Below are positions 9,801 through 19,100 of a stretch of DNA of 64,000 nucleotides, piece after piece; within the stretch, counting starts at the first letter, position 1, and each line of letters starts with the position of its first letter. The translations under genes were made by a program, and so were the position numbers. This stretch comes from Pricia mediterranea (GTDB taxonomy: Bacteria > Bacteroidota > Bacteroidia > Flavobacteriales > Flavobacteriaceae). The stretch is from NCBI RefSeq assembly GCF_032248455.1, contig NZ_JAVTTP010000001.1:1982501-2046500 (forward strand), in the 5' to 3' direction. The notes beneath the pieces were generated by a model. It worked only from the letters and a program-made list of their open reading frames with translations. It searched no databases and was not told the origin of the DNA.

Positions 9801-9951
9801 AATCGGAAGAAACCTATTTTTTATCCACAAAGATGCGCCCGATATCGATCCGGAGGCCGTTTTGGGTACTGGACTAAGCGGTCAGGGCATTTCGCTGAAC
9901 AATGTACCCACGATACGGAGTGTCGGTATGAATTTTATTCTTAACTTTTAA
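6853..9951 (+). CDS. susC: SusC/RagA family TonB-linked outer membrane transporter
   Basis: 1032-residue outer-membrane importer that takes up oligosaccharides with its SusD partner, powered by TonB. The signal peptide ends near TAQETT (about residue 23). A carboxypeptidase-regulatory-like domain follows (VTGVVSDAEGIPIPAVNV, FDGNYTI, about 26-100). The TonB-box/plug region starts at LDEVVVTALGI (about 102) and includes NSITGRNQALIVVDGIPI and VLKGPNAAALYGSRAAAGAIVITTK. The rest is a beta-barrel ending in the aromatic-terminated MNFILNF. It is followed 9 bases later by susD. The promoter-proximal palindrome suggests GntR-type control. With nagB upstream, the cargo is probably an amino-sugar-containing glycan; that is inference from context. 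Confidence 0.95.
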   Translation: MTQKIQYALTFVTLLFMQVATAQETTVTGVVSDAEGIPIPAVNVVEKGTTNGTSTDFDGNYTIDVGEGATLVFSSMGFGSQEVAVAGQETINVTLSEDSQQLDEVVVTALGITREKKSLGYAITELQSDDINTIKDANVANSLVGKVAGLTVSQSGGAGSGSRIVIRGNNSITGRNQALIVVDGIPINDSGNESGGSVYNSSVSGGGITDINPEDIESVSVLKGPNAAALYGSRAAAGAIVITTKSGARSTGLGVSLNSNITTERPMFLPDYQNTYGQGTNGTVYPDLEGLGGSSWGSVLNGASQLYFDGSQKPYTAQGNNVSNFFETGVQNINSIALTGGGETYNARLSYTNNNTSTILPNSGLESHNFNLRAMTDLSDKLSFDAKVTYFTQNLNNRVSLGSEGVLAYVYAMPRNVRTSDLKRYQVENPTLYDPDNNISDYDVISYTGQGKSTGNPYWILGEDSNKENRDRFLGLAKLDYKFNDWLSVFVRMSGDVTNIGTSRITAEGNHFSRFGGLGFSETKITELNSDFLFSANRDITEKLNVAANLGGNLLKTVKREMEITGSRFKIPNRHILANTQEQTTRHEPNAIKKVNSLYATLNFAYDDFLYLDLTGRNDWSSTLPEQNRSFFYPSVNVSLLTHRFIDPERKVLDLLKIRGSWAQVGNDTGAYQLLQTYPVSTIGYLGLTVLGFPDVKFNPDLKPESVTSSEIGFEARLFQNRLHADFSYYDILTEDMIFRTPVNPATGYSFFLDNFGEVQNKGFEFQLGGAPIRNDSFTWEVDLNYSKNDNTVNEMIEELETVVLNTTNSGNVSIRAQIDGGIGDIYGTVWDTDDQGNFLVNAEGLPIASSEPVLIGNSQPDWQGGITNTFNYKNLSMRFLVDGRFGGKVYSATSAALDAAGVSERSLQYREEGIVLDAVNSETGEQNTERISGQRYWQEFSSIAENYIYDQTNIRLREFSLTYSLPSKFSESIGVNSASLGVIGRNLFFIHKDAPDIDPEAVLGTGLSGQGISLNNVPTIRSVGMNFILNF

Positions 9952-9960
9952 AAAAAAATC

Positions 9961-11685
9961 ATGAAAAATATATTCAAAAAAGGAATTCCGGTCCTGTTTG
10001 TTCTTTTCGGATTCTTCGGATGCTCCGACTTCGATGAGATAAACGAGAATCCCAATCGGTTTACATCAGATGAAGTCAGTGCCAAATTCTTTATGACCGA
10101 ATTGCAGATTCAATTATATGCACCTAATCGATTCCCTTACTGGCGGGCACAGCTGATCCATGCAGACCGTTACGCCGGTCATTTTACCTTCGGGTTCAAT
10201 GGCAGTTGGTGGAACGATGGCTTGGGATACGATTACAATTCTGGTTACACCGACGCAGCATATGATTACATGGCCGGCTACCTCGGTAAACTAAGCGGCT
10301 TTATAAATTTCGTCCAAGATGGGGGGGACCTTGAAAACGAACAGTTCTACGCTATAGGACTTATCATGAAGGGACTTTACTATCAAATGTATGTAGACAC
10401 GTTTGGGATGGCCCCCTATAGCGAAGCTTTCGATCCAGAAAACCTGACCCCGAAATACGATGAACTGGCTATCATCTACGAGGGCGTTATCTCAGAATTG
10501 GATGAGGCAATGTCGATAATCGGTGACGCAAGCGTCACTGGAGACGGCATAGAGCTTTTGACCAACAACGACCTTTTTTTTAACGGAGACATGCAAAAAT
10601 GGAAAAAACTGGCGAATACCCTTAAGTTAAGGATGGCTTTGCGCGCAGAGGGGGCCGAAGGTGCCAGTTTTGCCGAAAACGCTATTGCAGAGGCTATGGC
10701 AGCTCCCCTTCTGACCACGGAGGATGAAAATGCACTGATGGAGAAAGATGTGGAGATAAGTCAGTGGGCCAATGCCGCCTATGGTGATGTTTGGTGGAAT
10801 TTCGGACTGGGCTCGAACTGGACCGTGGGAAGAACGCTTATCGATTATCTAAGGGAAAACGACGATCCTAGATTGACCCGATACGCCCAACCCATCGACG
10901 GGGGCGAGGTGGTCTTGACCCAGGCCGCCGAAGGTGAGGCAAGGGACATGTTTGCCAAGCACGCCGAATTTATACTGCAGCAACTTGAAGATGCAGAAGT
11001 ACCATTTACCACCACCTCGGGAAGTAAAACCGTGGATGGGGTTTCCGTGGATACCGTAGGGGTGTCCATTGCCCCTGGCGAATATTATGTCGGCCAACCT
11101 ACAAGGCTGAACGGGTTTATTTATAATCAAGTTAAGGAGGAATTTTTTTCTCGACCGGCCGACATTGTAATCAACCCCAAGAACCAAGGCAAGCCTATTT
11201 TCCCAGAAATAGTGATGTCCGCTGCGGAAGGCAACTTTTTGCAAGCTGAGGCAATTGTTAAAGGTATGGGAGCCGGCGACGCACAGGCCCTGTACCAAGA
11301 AGGCATCCGCCAGGCGATGAAAATGTGGGAGGTCCCCGATGGGGAAATCGATACTTTTTTGGCTACAGAAGATATCGCTCTTTTGAACGGAACCTCAGAG
11401 GAGAATTTGGAAAAAATAGCCGTTCAACTCTGGTTGGCTTCCTACACCGATGGATTCCAAGCTTGGGCCGTTGTCCGAGACACGGGCTATCCTTCCGAAT
11501 TGTATAATGGAGTTTCCGATTTTGACATCTTTGAGGTCGGTACGACCTTGAACGGTGCCTATCCCCAAAGAATGCGCTACGGGAACGGAGCTTATAACAC
11601 AAATGGAGATAACACCTCGGCCGCTGTCCAGCAACAGGGACCCGATGTCCAAGGCACTACATTATGGTGGGCCAAACAGCAATAA
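9961..11685 (+). CDS. susD: SusD/RagB family nutrient-binding lipoprotein (SusD-like_2 type)
   Basis: 574-residue surface lipoprotein that acts as a lid on the SusC barrel and binds the glycan. The N-terminus has a lipoprotein signal ending in GFFGCSDFDEINENPN, a typical SusD-like start after the lipidated Cys. The SusD-like_2 subgroup is suggested by the PYWRAQ and FNGSWWNDG segment, the MSAAEGNFLQAEAIVKG helix, and an ending in ALGT-like, here GTTLWWAKQQ. It is the same subgroup as the broken copy at 1-336. The start codon is 9 bases after the susC stop, a standard susC-susD pair, and a strong terminator follows. Confidence 0.93.
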   Translation: MKNIFKKGIPVLFVLFGFFGCSDFDEINENPNRFTSDEVSAKFFMTELQIQLYAPNRFPYWRAQLIHADRYAGHFTFGFNGSWWNDGLGYDYNSGYTDAAYDYMAGYLGKLSGFINFVQDGGDLENEQFYAIGLIMKGLYYQMYVDTFGMAPYSEAFDPENLTPKYDELAIIYEGVISELDEAMSIIGDASVTGDGIELLTNNDLFFNGDMQKWKKLANTLKLRMALRAEGAEGASFAENAIAEAMAAPLLTTEDENALMEKDVEISQWANAAYGDVWWNFGLGSNWTVGRTLIDYLRENDDPRLTRYAQPIDGGEVVLTQAAEGEARDMFAKHAEFILQQLEDAEVPFTTTSGSKTVDGVSVDTVGVSIAPGEYYVGQPTRLNGFIYNQVKEEFFSRPADIVINPKNQGKPIFPEIVMSAAEGNFLQAEAIVKGMGAGDAQALYQEGIRQAMKMWEVPDGEIDTFLATEDIALLNGTSEENLEKIAVQLWLASYTDGFQAWAVVRDTGYPSELYNGVSDFDIFEVGTTLNGAYPQRMRYGNGAYNTNGDNTSAAVQQQGPDVQGTTLWWAKQQ

Positions 11686-11739
11686 GGTAAAAAGTTGCCG
11701 TGATAATTTAATTTTTGAGTTAGTAGTTAGTTTTTTGCG

Positions 11740-11774
11740 AAAAAGGTCTTGAACTCGTCATCCAAGGCCTTTTT
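11740..11774. terminator. Bidirectional intrinsic terminator
   Basis: The arm AAAAAGGTCTTG (11740-11751) pairs with CAAGGCCTTTTT (11763-11774), with one G-T pair and an 11-base loop. It has an A-run before and a T-run after, so it can end both the susD transcript and the convergent gntR transcript, whose stop codon overlaps the right arm. Confidence 0.85.
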
Positions 11775-12508
11775 TATTTGGTGTTGTTCTTACAAAATGT
11801 ATAGTCAAAATGGGGCTCCAAATGCCGTCGCATGGCTTTTCGGAAAGTTTCGGGCGTGCCGATTTTCAGGTTTTCCCACAGATGGCGGTGGCTTACAAAA
11901 CCACCTTTGGTGAAATGGTATTCGTCAAGATCGATATGCTTGGTTTCTTCTAAGTGCACATAGTTAAATACAGGCAGTAATAAATCCTGAAATTTCTGCA
12001 ACGTCGTGTTGTTCGACATTTGGTACAGCTTACCGTGAAACGCAAACTCTCTGTCCAACGTGAAGCGTATCTTACCGCTATCGGCGGCTTCCTCGGCATC
12101 GACGATTTCCTCCAGCTCATCGATATCTTTTTGAGTTTTGTATTCGAAAAGGAAATCCGCCATACCCATCTCCAAAATCAATCGGAACTCGAACAACTGT
12201 CTCAAGGTTTCCTCCCCCAATAGCGTAGGATCCATGATACGTGCAAAATTATTAATAATATCGGGCCGCTTGAGCGTCATACCCTTATGTTTTTTGGAAT
12301 CGATAAGTCCCAGTGTCCGTAATCGTAGGAGCGCCTCGCGCACAACAGTCCGACTAACCCCTAAAGATTCGGCAAACTCTAGCTCCTTGGGGATCGAATC
12401 ACCTGGTTCCAGGCCATTGTCCTTAAAAAAAGACAGTAGTCGAACTTCCACCTTATCGACAAGGGAACCTGTATCTACCGGTTTTAGATTTTTTAGCTTC
12501 GTCTTCAT
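11774..12508 (-). CDS. FadR-subfamily GntR transcriptional regulator
   Basis: 244-residue DNA-binding repressor or activator. The N-terminal winged helix-turn-helix (about 15-85) includes PGDSIPKELEFAESLGVSRTVVREALLRLRTLGLI, given here in part, with the recognition helix SRTVVREALL. The C-terminal all-helical FCD ligand domain (about 95-235) has candidate metal/ligand residues in REFAFHGKLY, SHRHLWENL and MRRHLEPHF. The family senses small acids or sugar derivatives. It lies convergent to the susCD operon and upstream of the divergent second glycan locus, so it could control either. The GTnnnAC palindrome at 6731-6747 is a plausible target. The minus-strand -7 candidate at 12548-12555 (TATTTTCG) has one mismatch. 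Confidence 0.92.
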   Translation of the reverse strand: MKTKLKNLKPVDTGSLVDKVEVRLLSFFKDNGLEPGDSIPKELEFAESLGVSRTVVREALLRLRTLGLIDSKKHKGMTLKRPDIINNFARIMDPTLLGEETLRQLFEFRLILEMGMADFLFEYKTQKDIDELEEIVDAEEAADSGKIRFTLDREFAFHGKLYQMSNNTTLQKFQDLLLPVFNYVHLEETKHIDLDEYHFTKGGFVSHRHLWENLKIGTPETFRKAMRRHLEPHFDYTFCKNNTK

Positions 12509-12854
12509 GGTCTTGATCGGATATAAATTTGACTATCTTTCAACTTACGAAAATAGCAAGATTTAGCTTAAATTAGTAGCATGACTTTCATATTCCATGG
12601 ATTACGTCGCACACTATAAAAACGCGCTAACTACCTTTTTTGGCAGAAAGCTCCTTGAACCTGCTGATAGGAGGCTATTTTACCTGCCTCAATCGGACCC
12701 GAAAGGTTTGTGATACAGATAAGTTCGTTTGGTTGCAGACTCGGCAGGCCCGGCTCTTCTCAGGAAGAATCCCAGAAGCCGACGCAAAAAAAAATTAACG
12801 GGCCCAGCCCAACTACCAGCCGGTTCGTAAATGTAAACCTTTAGCAGCAAATTT
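12509..12854. other. Divergent intergenic region, no gene seen
   Basis: 346 bases between the divergent gntR and the Asp-box lipoprotein gene. It should hold promoters for both. Only a weak minus-strand -7 box (TATTTTCG, 12548-12555) can be pointed to. No copy of the 6731-6747 palindrome was found here. No convincing open frame or RNA was seen. Confidence 0.5.
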
Positions 12855-14540
12855 ATGTTTTTCAATCACCTCTTCGCACTCTTGATTTCTTTGACGCTGC
12901 TTATCGGGTGCAAAAACCCATTGACCAATATATACGGTCCCGTTATCGTCGGGTCGCCTCCTTCCAATGCCTTTGTTGGATTGGTGCGATTAGACAGTGG
13001 AGAGCTTCGCCATTACAATTACGGTCAGGGGAATGTAGAAGGGAATCCCTACTATATCCGGAGCGTAGATAACGGGTTTACATGGGATACGGTACCTGTT
13101 GGCAGTAGATGGGAAGGGGCAGATGTAAAAAGTCCGGTCACAGGAGAATACATTCGTTTGATCACGGGTGACGAAGGAGTCATTTGTGCCCGGTCACAAG
13201 GGGGCATTGATGGTAGTTGGAGCAAGAAAACAGTGTATCGGGCGAGCGAGGATGAGGGCAGCTATATCATGTTGAAGCCTCCTGTTTTTATCAGGGAGGG
13301 CAAACGCGTTCTCGTAGGTGCCCATAGTAGCGCCCGCTTCGGATGTGGGGTCTTCTATTCCGATGATGATGGACTAACCTGGAAACGTTCGCAGTTTGTG
13401 CAGGCACCGGACCATCGTCAGGGCGGGGTTCACAAGGGGTATCGATGGAACCATGGCGCCGTAGAACCGACCCTGATCGAACTGAAGGACGGTAGAATAT
13501 GGATGATCGCCCGCACCGCACAAGATGAACATTTCGAGAGCTTCTCCGAGGATGGGGGAGAGACGTGGAGCCAATTGAAACCATCGCCTTTTTATGGAAC
13601 CATTACCATGCCTACGATCAATCGCCTGCAAGATGGACGATTGCTTTTTATTTGGAACAACACAACCCCTTTGCCTGAAAAAGAGGACGCCGATGGGGAG
13701 TGGGAAGATGTTTTTACCAATCGTGATGTCTTGCATGCCGCCATTTCGAATGACGATGGAAGAACCTGGAAGGGTTTCAGGGAGTTGATCTTAAACCCAA
13801 ATCGGAACGATAGCGATTACGCGGAGGCTGATCAGCGCTTGAGCCTGGACATGAGCGTCCACCAGAATCAATCGGTAGAATTGCCGGACGGAAAGGTCCT
13901 GGTTTCCCTTGGCCAGCATAAAGAACATCGTAAATTATTGATTTTCGACCCAGACTGGCTATCCGAAACCTCAAGGGAGGATGATTTTTCATCCGGGCTC
14001 GTTCACTGGAGCACCTTTCTGTATAAAAAAGGAATCGTCGGCCATTGTGCCTACAACAGGGAAAAGGGCGCTGAACTGGTTCCGAATCCAATCGCCCCTG
14101 ACGAGCAGGTATTGAAGATTGCCAGGACGGACAATAAGGAGCTTGAGATAGCAAACCAGGGAGCGGTCTGGAATTTTCCAGCGCTGCAAAAAGGCCGTTT
14201 TGAAACTTCGGTCTATATTCCCGAGGACAGTAAAGGCGGAAGAATAAGTCTTACGGACCGCTGGTTCAACCCATCCGACACGACGGCATACAAGTTTGCA
14301 ATGTACAATTTTCAGGTATCGCAACTGCGGAAAAGCAAATGGCATACCCTAATTTTTGAATATAACCTTACAGACCAGAACCCGAGTTGCCGGGTAACGG
14401 ATAAAAGAGGCAGAGAAATAGCCACCCTGCCCTTAAATCACGGCAATCGAAATGGCATCAGCTATGTCCATTTTATTTCAACGGCCAAACATGTAGATGG
14501 AGACGGATTCTTGATCGGTAAAGTTAAGAGCGGTCGATGA
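12855..14540 (+). CDS. Sialidase-like Asp-box beta-propeller lipoprotein
   Basis: 561-residue exported lipoprotein; the lipobox is LLIGC with Cys near residue 19. Four Asp-box repeats are visible (SVDNGFTW, SDDDGLTW, SEDGGETW, SNDDGRTW) and mark a six-bladed sialidase-type propeller over about residues 30-375. The tail (about 378-561, starting DDFSSGLVHW) looks like a separate beta-sandwich domain. The N-terminal FRIP arginine motif of true sialidases is not seen; the matching place reads FVGLVRLDSGEL. Activity on sialic acid is therefore uncertain, and another exo-glycosidase or a lyase is possible. It heads a plus-strand locus with a phosphoesterase, a SusCD pair and a sugar permease, which supports a role in glycan breakdown at the cell surface. 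Confidence 0.82.
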   Translation: MFFNHLFALLISLTLLIGCKNPLTNIYGPVIVGSPPSNAFVGLVRLDSGELRHYNYGQGNVEGNPYYIRSVDNGFTWDTVPVGSRWEGADVKSPVTGEYIRLITGDEGVICARSQGGIDGSWSKKTVYRASEDEGSYIMLKPPVFIREGKRVLVGAHSSARFGCGVFYSDDDGLTWKRSQFVQAPDHRQGGVHKGYRWNHGAVEPTLIELKDGRIWMIARTAQDEHFESFSEDGGETWSQLKPSPFYGTITMPTINRLQDGRLLFIWNNTTPLPEKEDADGEWEDVFTNRDVLHAAISNDDGRTWKGFRELILNPNRNDSDYAEADQRLSLDMSVHQNQSVELPDGKVLVSLGQHKEHRKLLIFDPDWLSETSREDDFSSGLVHWSTFLYKKGIVGHCAYNREKGAELVPNPIAPDEQVLKIARTDNKELEIANQGAVWNFPALQKGRFETSVYIPEDSKGGRISLTDRWFNPSDTTAYKFAMYNFQVSQLRKSKWHTLIFEYNLTDQNPSCRVTDKRGREIATLPLNHGNRNGISYVHFISTAKHVDGDGFLIGKVKSGR

Positions 14541-14630
14541 GACCCATAGAATACTTCTCCGAAACAAGAAAAACCAAAAACACAGCATATTTTTAACCCC
14601 TCCCGACTTGGGAATGAAAATAATAAACCA

Positions 14631-15737
14631 ATGAAAAGGATAAACGATTTTTCGCCATCACTGATACAAGGAGTCCTAAAGACGTTGATAATCGCCATCA
14701 CTTTCTGCACGCTACCTGTTGCTGCACAAGAAAAGTACGAGCCTCCCAAACTCGACGATCCCGACTCTTGGACCATGGTAATCCTTCCCGACCCGCAAAC
14801 CTATGTCAAGTTCGGCCGCAATCAACCCATACTGGAACTGATGACGGCCTGGATCAGTGAAAATATTGACGATCTTAATATCGAGATGGTCTTGTGTACC
14901 GGCGATTTGGTCGAACAGAACGAGATGATCGATCCCGACGGCGTAACCGGCAACCAGACCAGCAAGGGCCAATGGGAATCTGTTTCCAACGCGTTTTCCC
15001 GATTGGATGGTCGCGTGCCCTATATCACGGCTGCCGGAAATCACGACTATGGATATAGAAACATCAAGGACCGGAAAACGAACTTCAACCGATATTTTCC
15101 TGTGGACAAGAATCCAAAAAACCAACAGCTTTTGCGGAAAGCGGCCATGAACGCGGAAGGCGTTCCAACTCTGGAAAATGCTGCTTTTGAATTTACCTCC
15201 CCCCACGGTCGGGAGATGTTGTTTATCAATCTGGAATTCGCTCCGCGAGATACGGTGCTTGCATGGGCAAAAGCCGTGGTGGCCGCTGAAAAATACAAAG
15301 ACCATACGGCCGTAATCTTGACCCATTCCTACCTCAACGCCGAAAACGAGCATATTGTCAAGGAGAACTATCCGATCGAAGAAGGAAACTACGGAAGAGC
15401 CGTTTATGAAAAATTGGTAAAACCCTCTGCCAATATTCAAATGGTCTTTTCAGGCCATATTGGCGCGCCAGATAACCCCAAGGCCCATGTCGGTTTCCGT
15501 ACCGATCGCAATGCCGCGGGCAAAAAAGTACAGCAAATGGTATTCAACGCCCAGGCCATTGGCGGGGGCTGGATGGGGAACGGGGGAGACGGATGGTTGC
15601 GGATCTTGGAATTTTTGCCCGATAAGCGAACCGTGAAAGTAAAGACCTTTTCGCCATTGTTCGCCATCTCGCCCACTACGCAAAAACAGGCGTGGCGAAC
15701 GGCTGACTATGATGAATTCAGCTTTGAAATCGACTGA
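14631..15737 (+). CDS. Exported calcineurin-like metallophosphoesterase, variant motifs
   Basis: 368 residues with an N-terminal signal peptide (hydrophobic LIIAITFCTLPVAAQ). The metallophosphoesterase fold shows motif I as LPDPQTY (54-56 D-P-Q, where most members have D-x-H), motif II TGDLVEQN, motif III AGNHDYG, motif IV ILTHSY, and a motif V reduced to FSGHIGA instead of GHxH. The D-x-Q form occurs in a known subgroup of exported Bacteroidota phosphoesterases. Loss of the last His is more unusual and may change metal binding. It lies 90 bases after the Asp-box lipoprotein, in the same orientation. It may remove phosphate or sulfate-like decorations from the imported glycan, but the substrate is unknown. 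Confidence 0.85.
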   Translation: MKRINDFSPSLIQGVLKTLIIAITFCTLPVAAQEKYEPPKLDDPDSWTMVILPDPQTYVKFGRNQPILELMTAWISENIDDLNIEMVLCTGDLVEQNEMIDPDGVTGNQTSKGQWESVSNAFSRLDGRVPYITAAGNHDYGYRNIKDRKTNFNRYFPVDKNPKNQQLLRKAAMNAEGVPTLENAAFEFTSPHGREMLFINLEFAPRDTVLAWAKAVVAAEKYKDHTAVILTHSYLNAENEHIVKENYPIEEGNYGRAVYEKLVKPSANIQMVFSGHIGAPDNPKAHVGFRTDRNAAGKKVQQMVFNAQAIGGGWMGNGGDGWLRILEFLPDKRTVKVKTFSPLFAISPTTQKQAWRTADYDEFSFEID

Positions 15738-16111
15738 GAACGTGAGAATAGCCTGTAGCCATAATGTAATAGACCGAGCCTAAGACCATGGGTTGAAGGC
15801 AAGGCTTATACGTGGAAATCGATAGCCCCTGTTTGTTTCGACAAGGAAACTCTACGCGGCGGCGGCAACGCAATTTTGAAAGGCAGCGAAATCCAAAAAG
15901 AGAAGACAAGAATGCTCCTTGAACGATGTTCGACCTATTGAATCACGAATCGGAATACAGCGATAACCCTCACCCATACTTTCCGCCCTTTGCATAAATT
16001 CGTACATTGCTTAACCCGACAGGAGTAAAAAGAACCTTACATTCGACCAAAAGCACTACGAAAACGAACCAAAAACAAAAAGGAACGCTAACGAACTAGA
16101 CCCAGTCAATC
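15738..16111. other. Intergenic region with an orphan open frame
   Basis: 374 bases before the second susC. An open frame without a start codon (15765-15941, plus strand) contains FDKETLRGGGGNAILKGSEI. It looks protein-like but is not recognised, so it may be a gene remnant. No confident promoter was found; a poor TTTG (15989) / TACATTGC (16003) pair is too closely spaced. Confidence 0.4.
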
Positions 16112-19100
16112 ATGAAAAAAGAAGAAAACAGTCATACCGGTGGGGCACGAAGGAAAAGTAAAACGCTATTGAGCTGGGTATTTTTGTTGTTTCTAGCCAG
16201 CTACGGCCACGCCACGACCTGGACTCCAAATGAGCAACAAGTACTATCCGGCACCGTAATGGGCGAGGACGGGATTCCTCTCCCTGGGGCAAGTATCGTT
16301 GCCAAAGGATCGACCGTGGGCACCACAACGGATTTCGACGGAAATTTCGAAATTTCACTGCCGGAAGGAAGCACGGCTATACAAGTTTCTTATATCGGCT
16401 ACAAAACGAAGGAAATCGAAGTATCGGGACAAACCGCGGTATCCATAACCTTAGTGCCCGATGCAGCCGCTTTAGAAGAAGTCGTAGTGGTCGGCTACGG
16501 CACCTTGGCCAAAAAAAGAGTTACCGGGTCGGTGATTTCCATTACTCCCGAAACCATCGTAGAAGTGCCCTCCTTAAGTCCTGAAAGCGCTATCATAGGC
16601 CAGGTAGCCGGTGTACAAGTGCAAGAAACATCCGGAGAGCCGGGCGCAAGCCCCAATATTAGGGTTCGCGGTTCAGGTTCGATTTCCGCAGGGAACGATC
16701 CGCTGTTCGTAATCGATGGCATCCCCATTTCAAGAAACCTCACCTCGGTAGGTGTCAATGGTGGTGTAGCCCGAAGAAGGGCAGCCTTTCAACCGCCGCC
16801 CGTAAACCCGTTGGCCACCCTCAATCCGAACGATATCGAGTCCATTCAAGTCTTGAAAGACGCTTCCGCCGCTGCAATTTACGGTTCGAGGGGCGGAAAC
16901 GGGGTGCTTTTGATTTCGACCAAGAAGGCATCCCCCACCGAAGAAGGCCGGTATTCCTTTGACACATATATCAGTTTGCAGGATGTCGCGAACAGAATCG
17001 ACCTGATGAATGCTCCGGAACTCATCGATTACACTAGGGATGCCCGAAACAACAATTACCTTGCGTCGGTTCCCGGAGCATCCATAGAGGATCCTATTGG
17101 TGAAGATGACAGGGGGAATGCCAATTATGAGCTTCCCGAATCTTTTATTAATTGGGACGGCACCGATACCGATTGGCAAGATGTTATATTTAAAACAGGA
17201 CTGGTGAACAATTACAATTTCTCGTACGCATCCCCTTTAAAAAACAACACCAGTTTTTTTACCTCCGTGGGATATTATAGGCAAACGGGAGTGGTCGATA
17301 AAGCCAAGTTCGAGCGATACAACATGATGCTGAACCTGAATTCACAATTGACCGAAAAACTGAATTTAGATTTTAGGGTTGCCCCTACGATTACGGAAAA
17401 CCAAAGGGTACCGGCTTCCGCTCCCTATTTCGCACGGCCACCGGGGATTATTTATTCGGCACTGGTGCATTCCCCAACGGTAGCCCCGTACAATGCCGAC
17501 GGAACGATCAATCAACGCAACAACCAATCTTACCTAGGGGGCGGAACGACAACCGCCAGCAACCCCTTGGCCATTATACAAGCCATAGATGACGAGCTTT
17601 TCCAGTTTCAGACCCGAGCGTCGTTGGGACTCTCTTATGAGATTTTACCGGAACTTACGTTCAAGACTTTTGCCGGCACCTACCTCAACCTTTATAATCA
17701 GGACTTTTACAGGGGCAATACGCTGCTGTATAGAGATGCCTCGGACGGGGAGTCGTATGCTCAGGGCACTTCATCCACCGAAGTCAACTGGTTGTGGGAG
17801 AACACCCTAAACTGGGAAAAGGAATACGGCGACCACTTTATAAATGCCGTTTTAGGATATACCGCACAGAAAGACAATATTGTTGTAAAGCAAGTACTCG
17901 CCGACAATTTTCCGGATGATTTAGTGACGACCATCAGCGGGGGCCAGGTATTTGCCGGGACTTCGGCAAAGGAACAATGGACATTGGCATCCTCTTTATT
18001 TAGGCTGAACTACGCATTCAAGGACAAATACCTGTTTACGGGAACCTTTCGTTCCGATCGTTCGTCGCGGTTCGGGGCGAATAACCAAACAGGATATTTC
18101 CCTTCTTTTTCAATAGGATGGCGTTTGAACGAAGAAGCGTTTTTTCAACCCGTCGAGGCGATTTCAGAATTGAAGCTTCGACTGAGCTGGGGCGAAACAG
18201 GAAACTTTGAAATTCCCAATTACGGGGCAATCGGCCTACTCTCGCCCAACAATTACAATCTCGCAGGGAACGAGGTCAACGGACTGATTCAAAGTACGAT
18301 TTCCAACCCCGAACTGACTTGGGAAAAATCCCAACAAACCAACGTAGGACTCGAATTCGGTATGTTCAACAACAGGGTCTTTCTGTTGGCGGATTATTAC
18401 GCCACCAAAACATCAGACCTATTATTGAACGTGAGCATCTCTTCCGTTTCGGGCTTTCAGACCACCCTGCAGAATTTGGGCGAGGTGGAGAACAGGGGAT
18501 TTGAATTGGCCTTGCGTACCAAGAATTTCGTAGGTGATTTTTCATGGGATACGGACATTAATTTTTCCTTAAATAAAAATGAGGTGCTCTCGCTGAACGA
18601 AAACAACGAGCCTATATTTTCGGCAGGTAGCGCCGGCGTAAGACATGTAACCAGAGTCGGTGACCCGATCGGAAGTTATTACGGTTATGTTGTCGATGGA
18701 ATCTATCAAACGGAAGCTGAAATTTCCAGCGCCCCTACCGACACCCAAGCCCCAGACCCCGGCGTAGGTGATTTCCGGTTTAAGGATGTTGATGGCGATG
18801 GGCAAATCACTCCTGATGACAGAACGGTTACCGGCAGTTATTTTCCCGATTTCACCTGGGGCATCAACAACCGGTTGAGCTATAAGAACTTCGATTTCAG
18901 CTTTTTAATTCAAGGGGTTGAAGGCAATGAGATTCTAAACCTTACCTCGCGTCACTTAAAGAACGGGGAGGCGAATTTCAATTCATACGCCGTGTTCAAC
19001 GATAGATGGCGTTCAGCTTCGAGCCCTGGCAATGGCGAAATTCCCCGAGCAGATAGGGCATCCGGTAATCATGGGAACAACAATAGACCTTCTTCCTTTC

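Noticed and set aside
14712-15440. Minus-strand frame of 242 codons inside the metallophosphoesterase gene
   Set aside because: Shadow of the plus-strand gene, which carries the GNHD and other family motifs.
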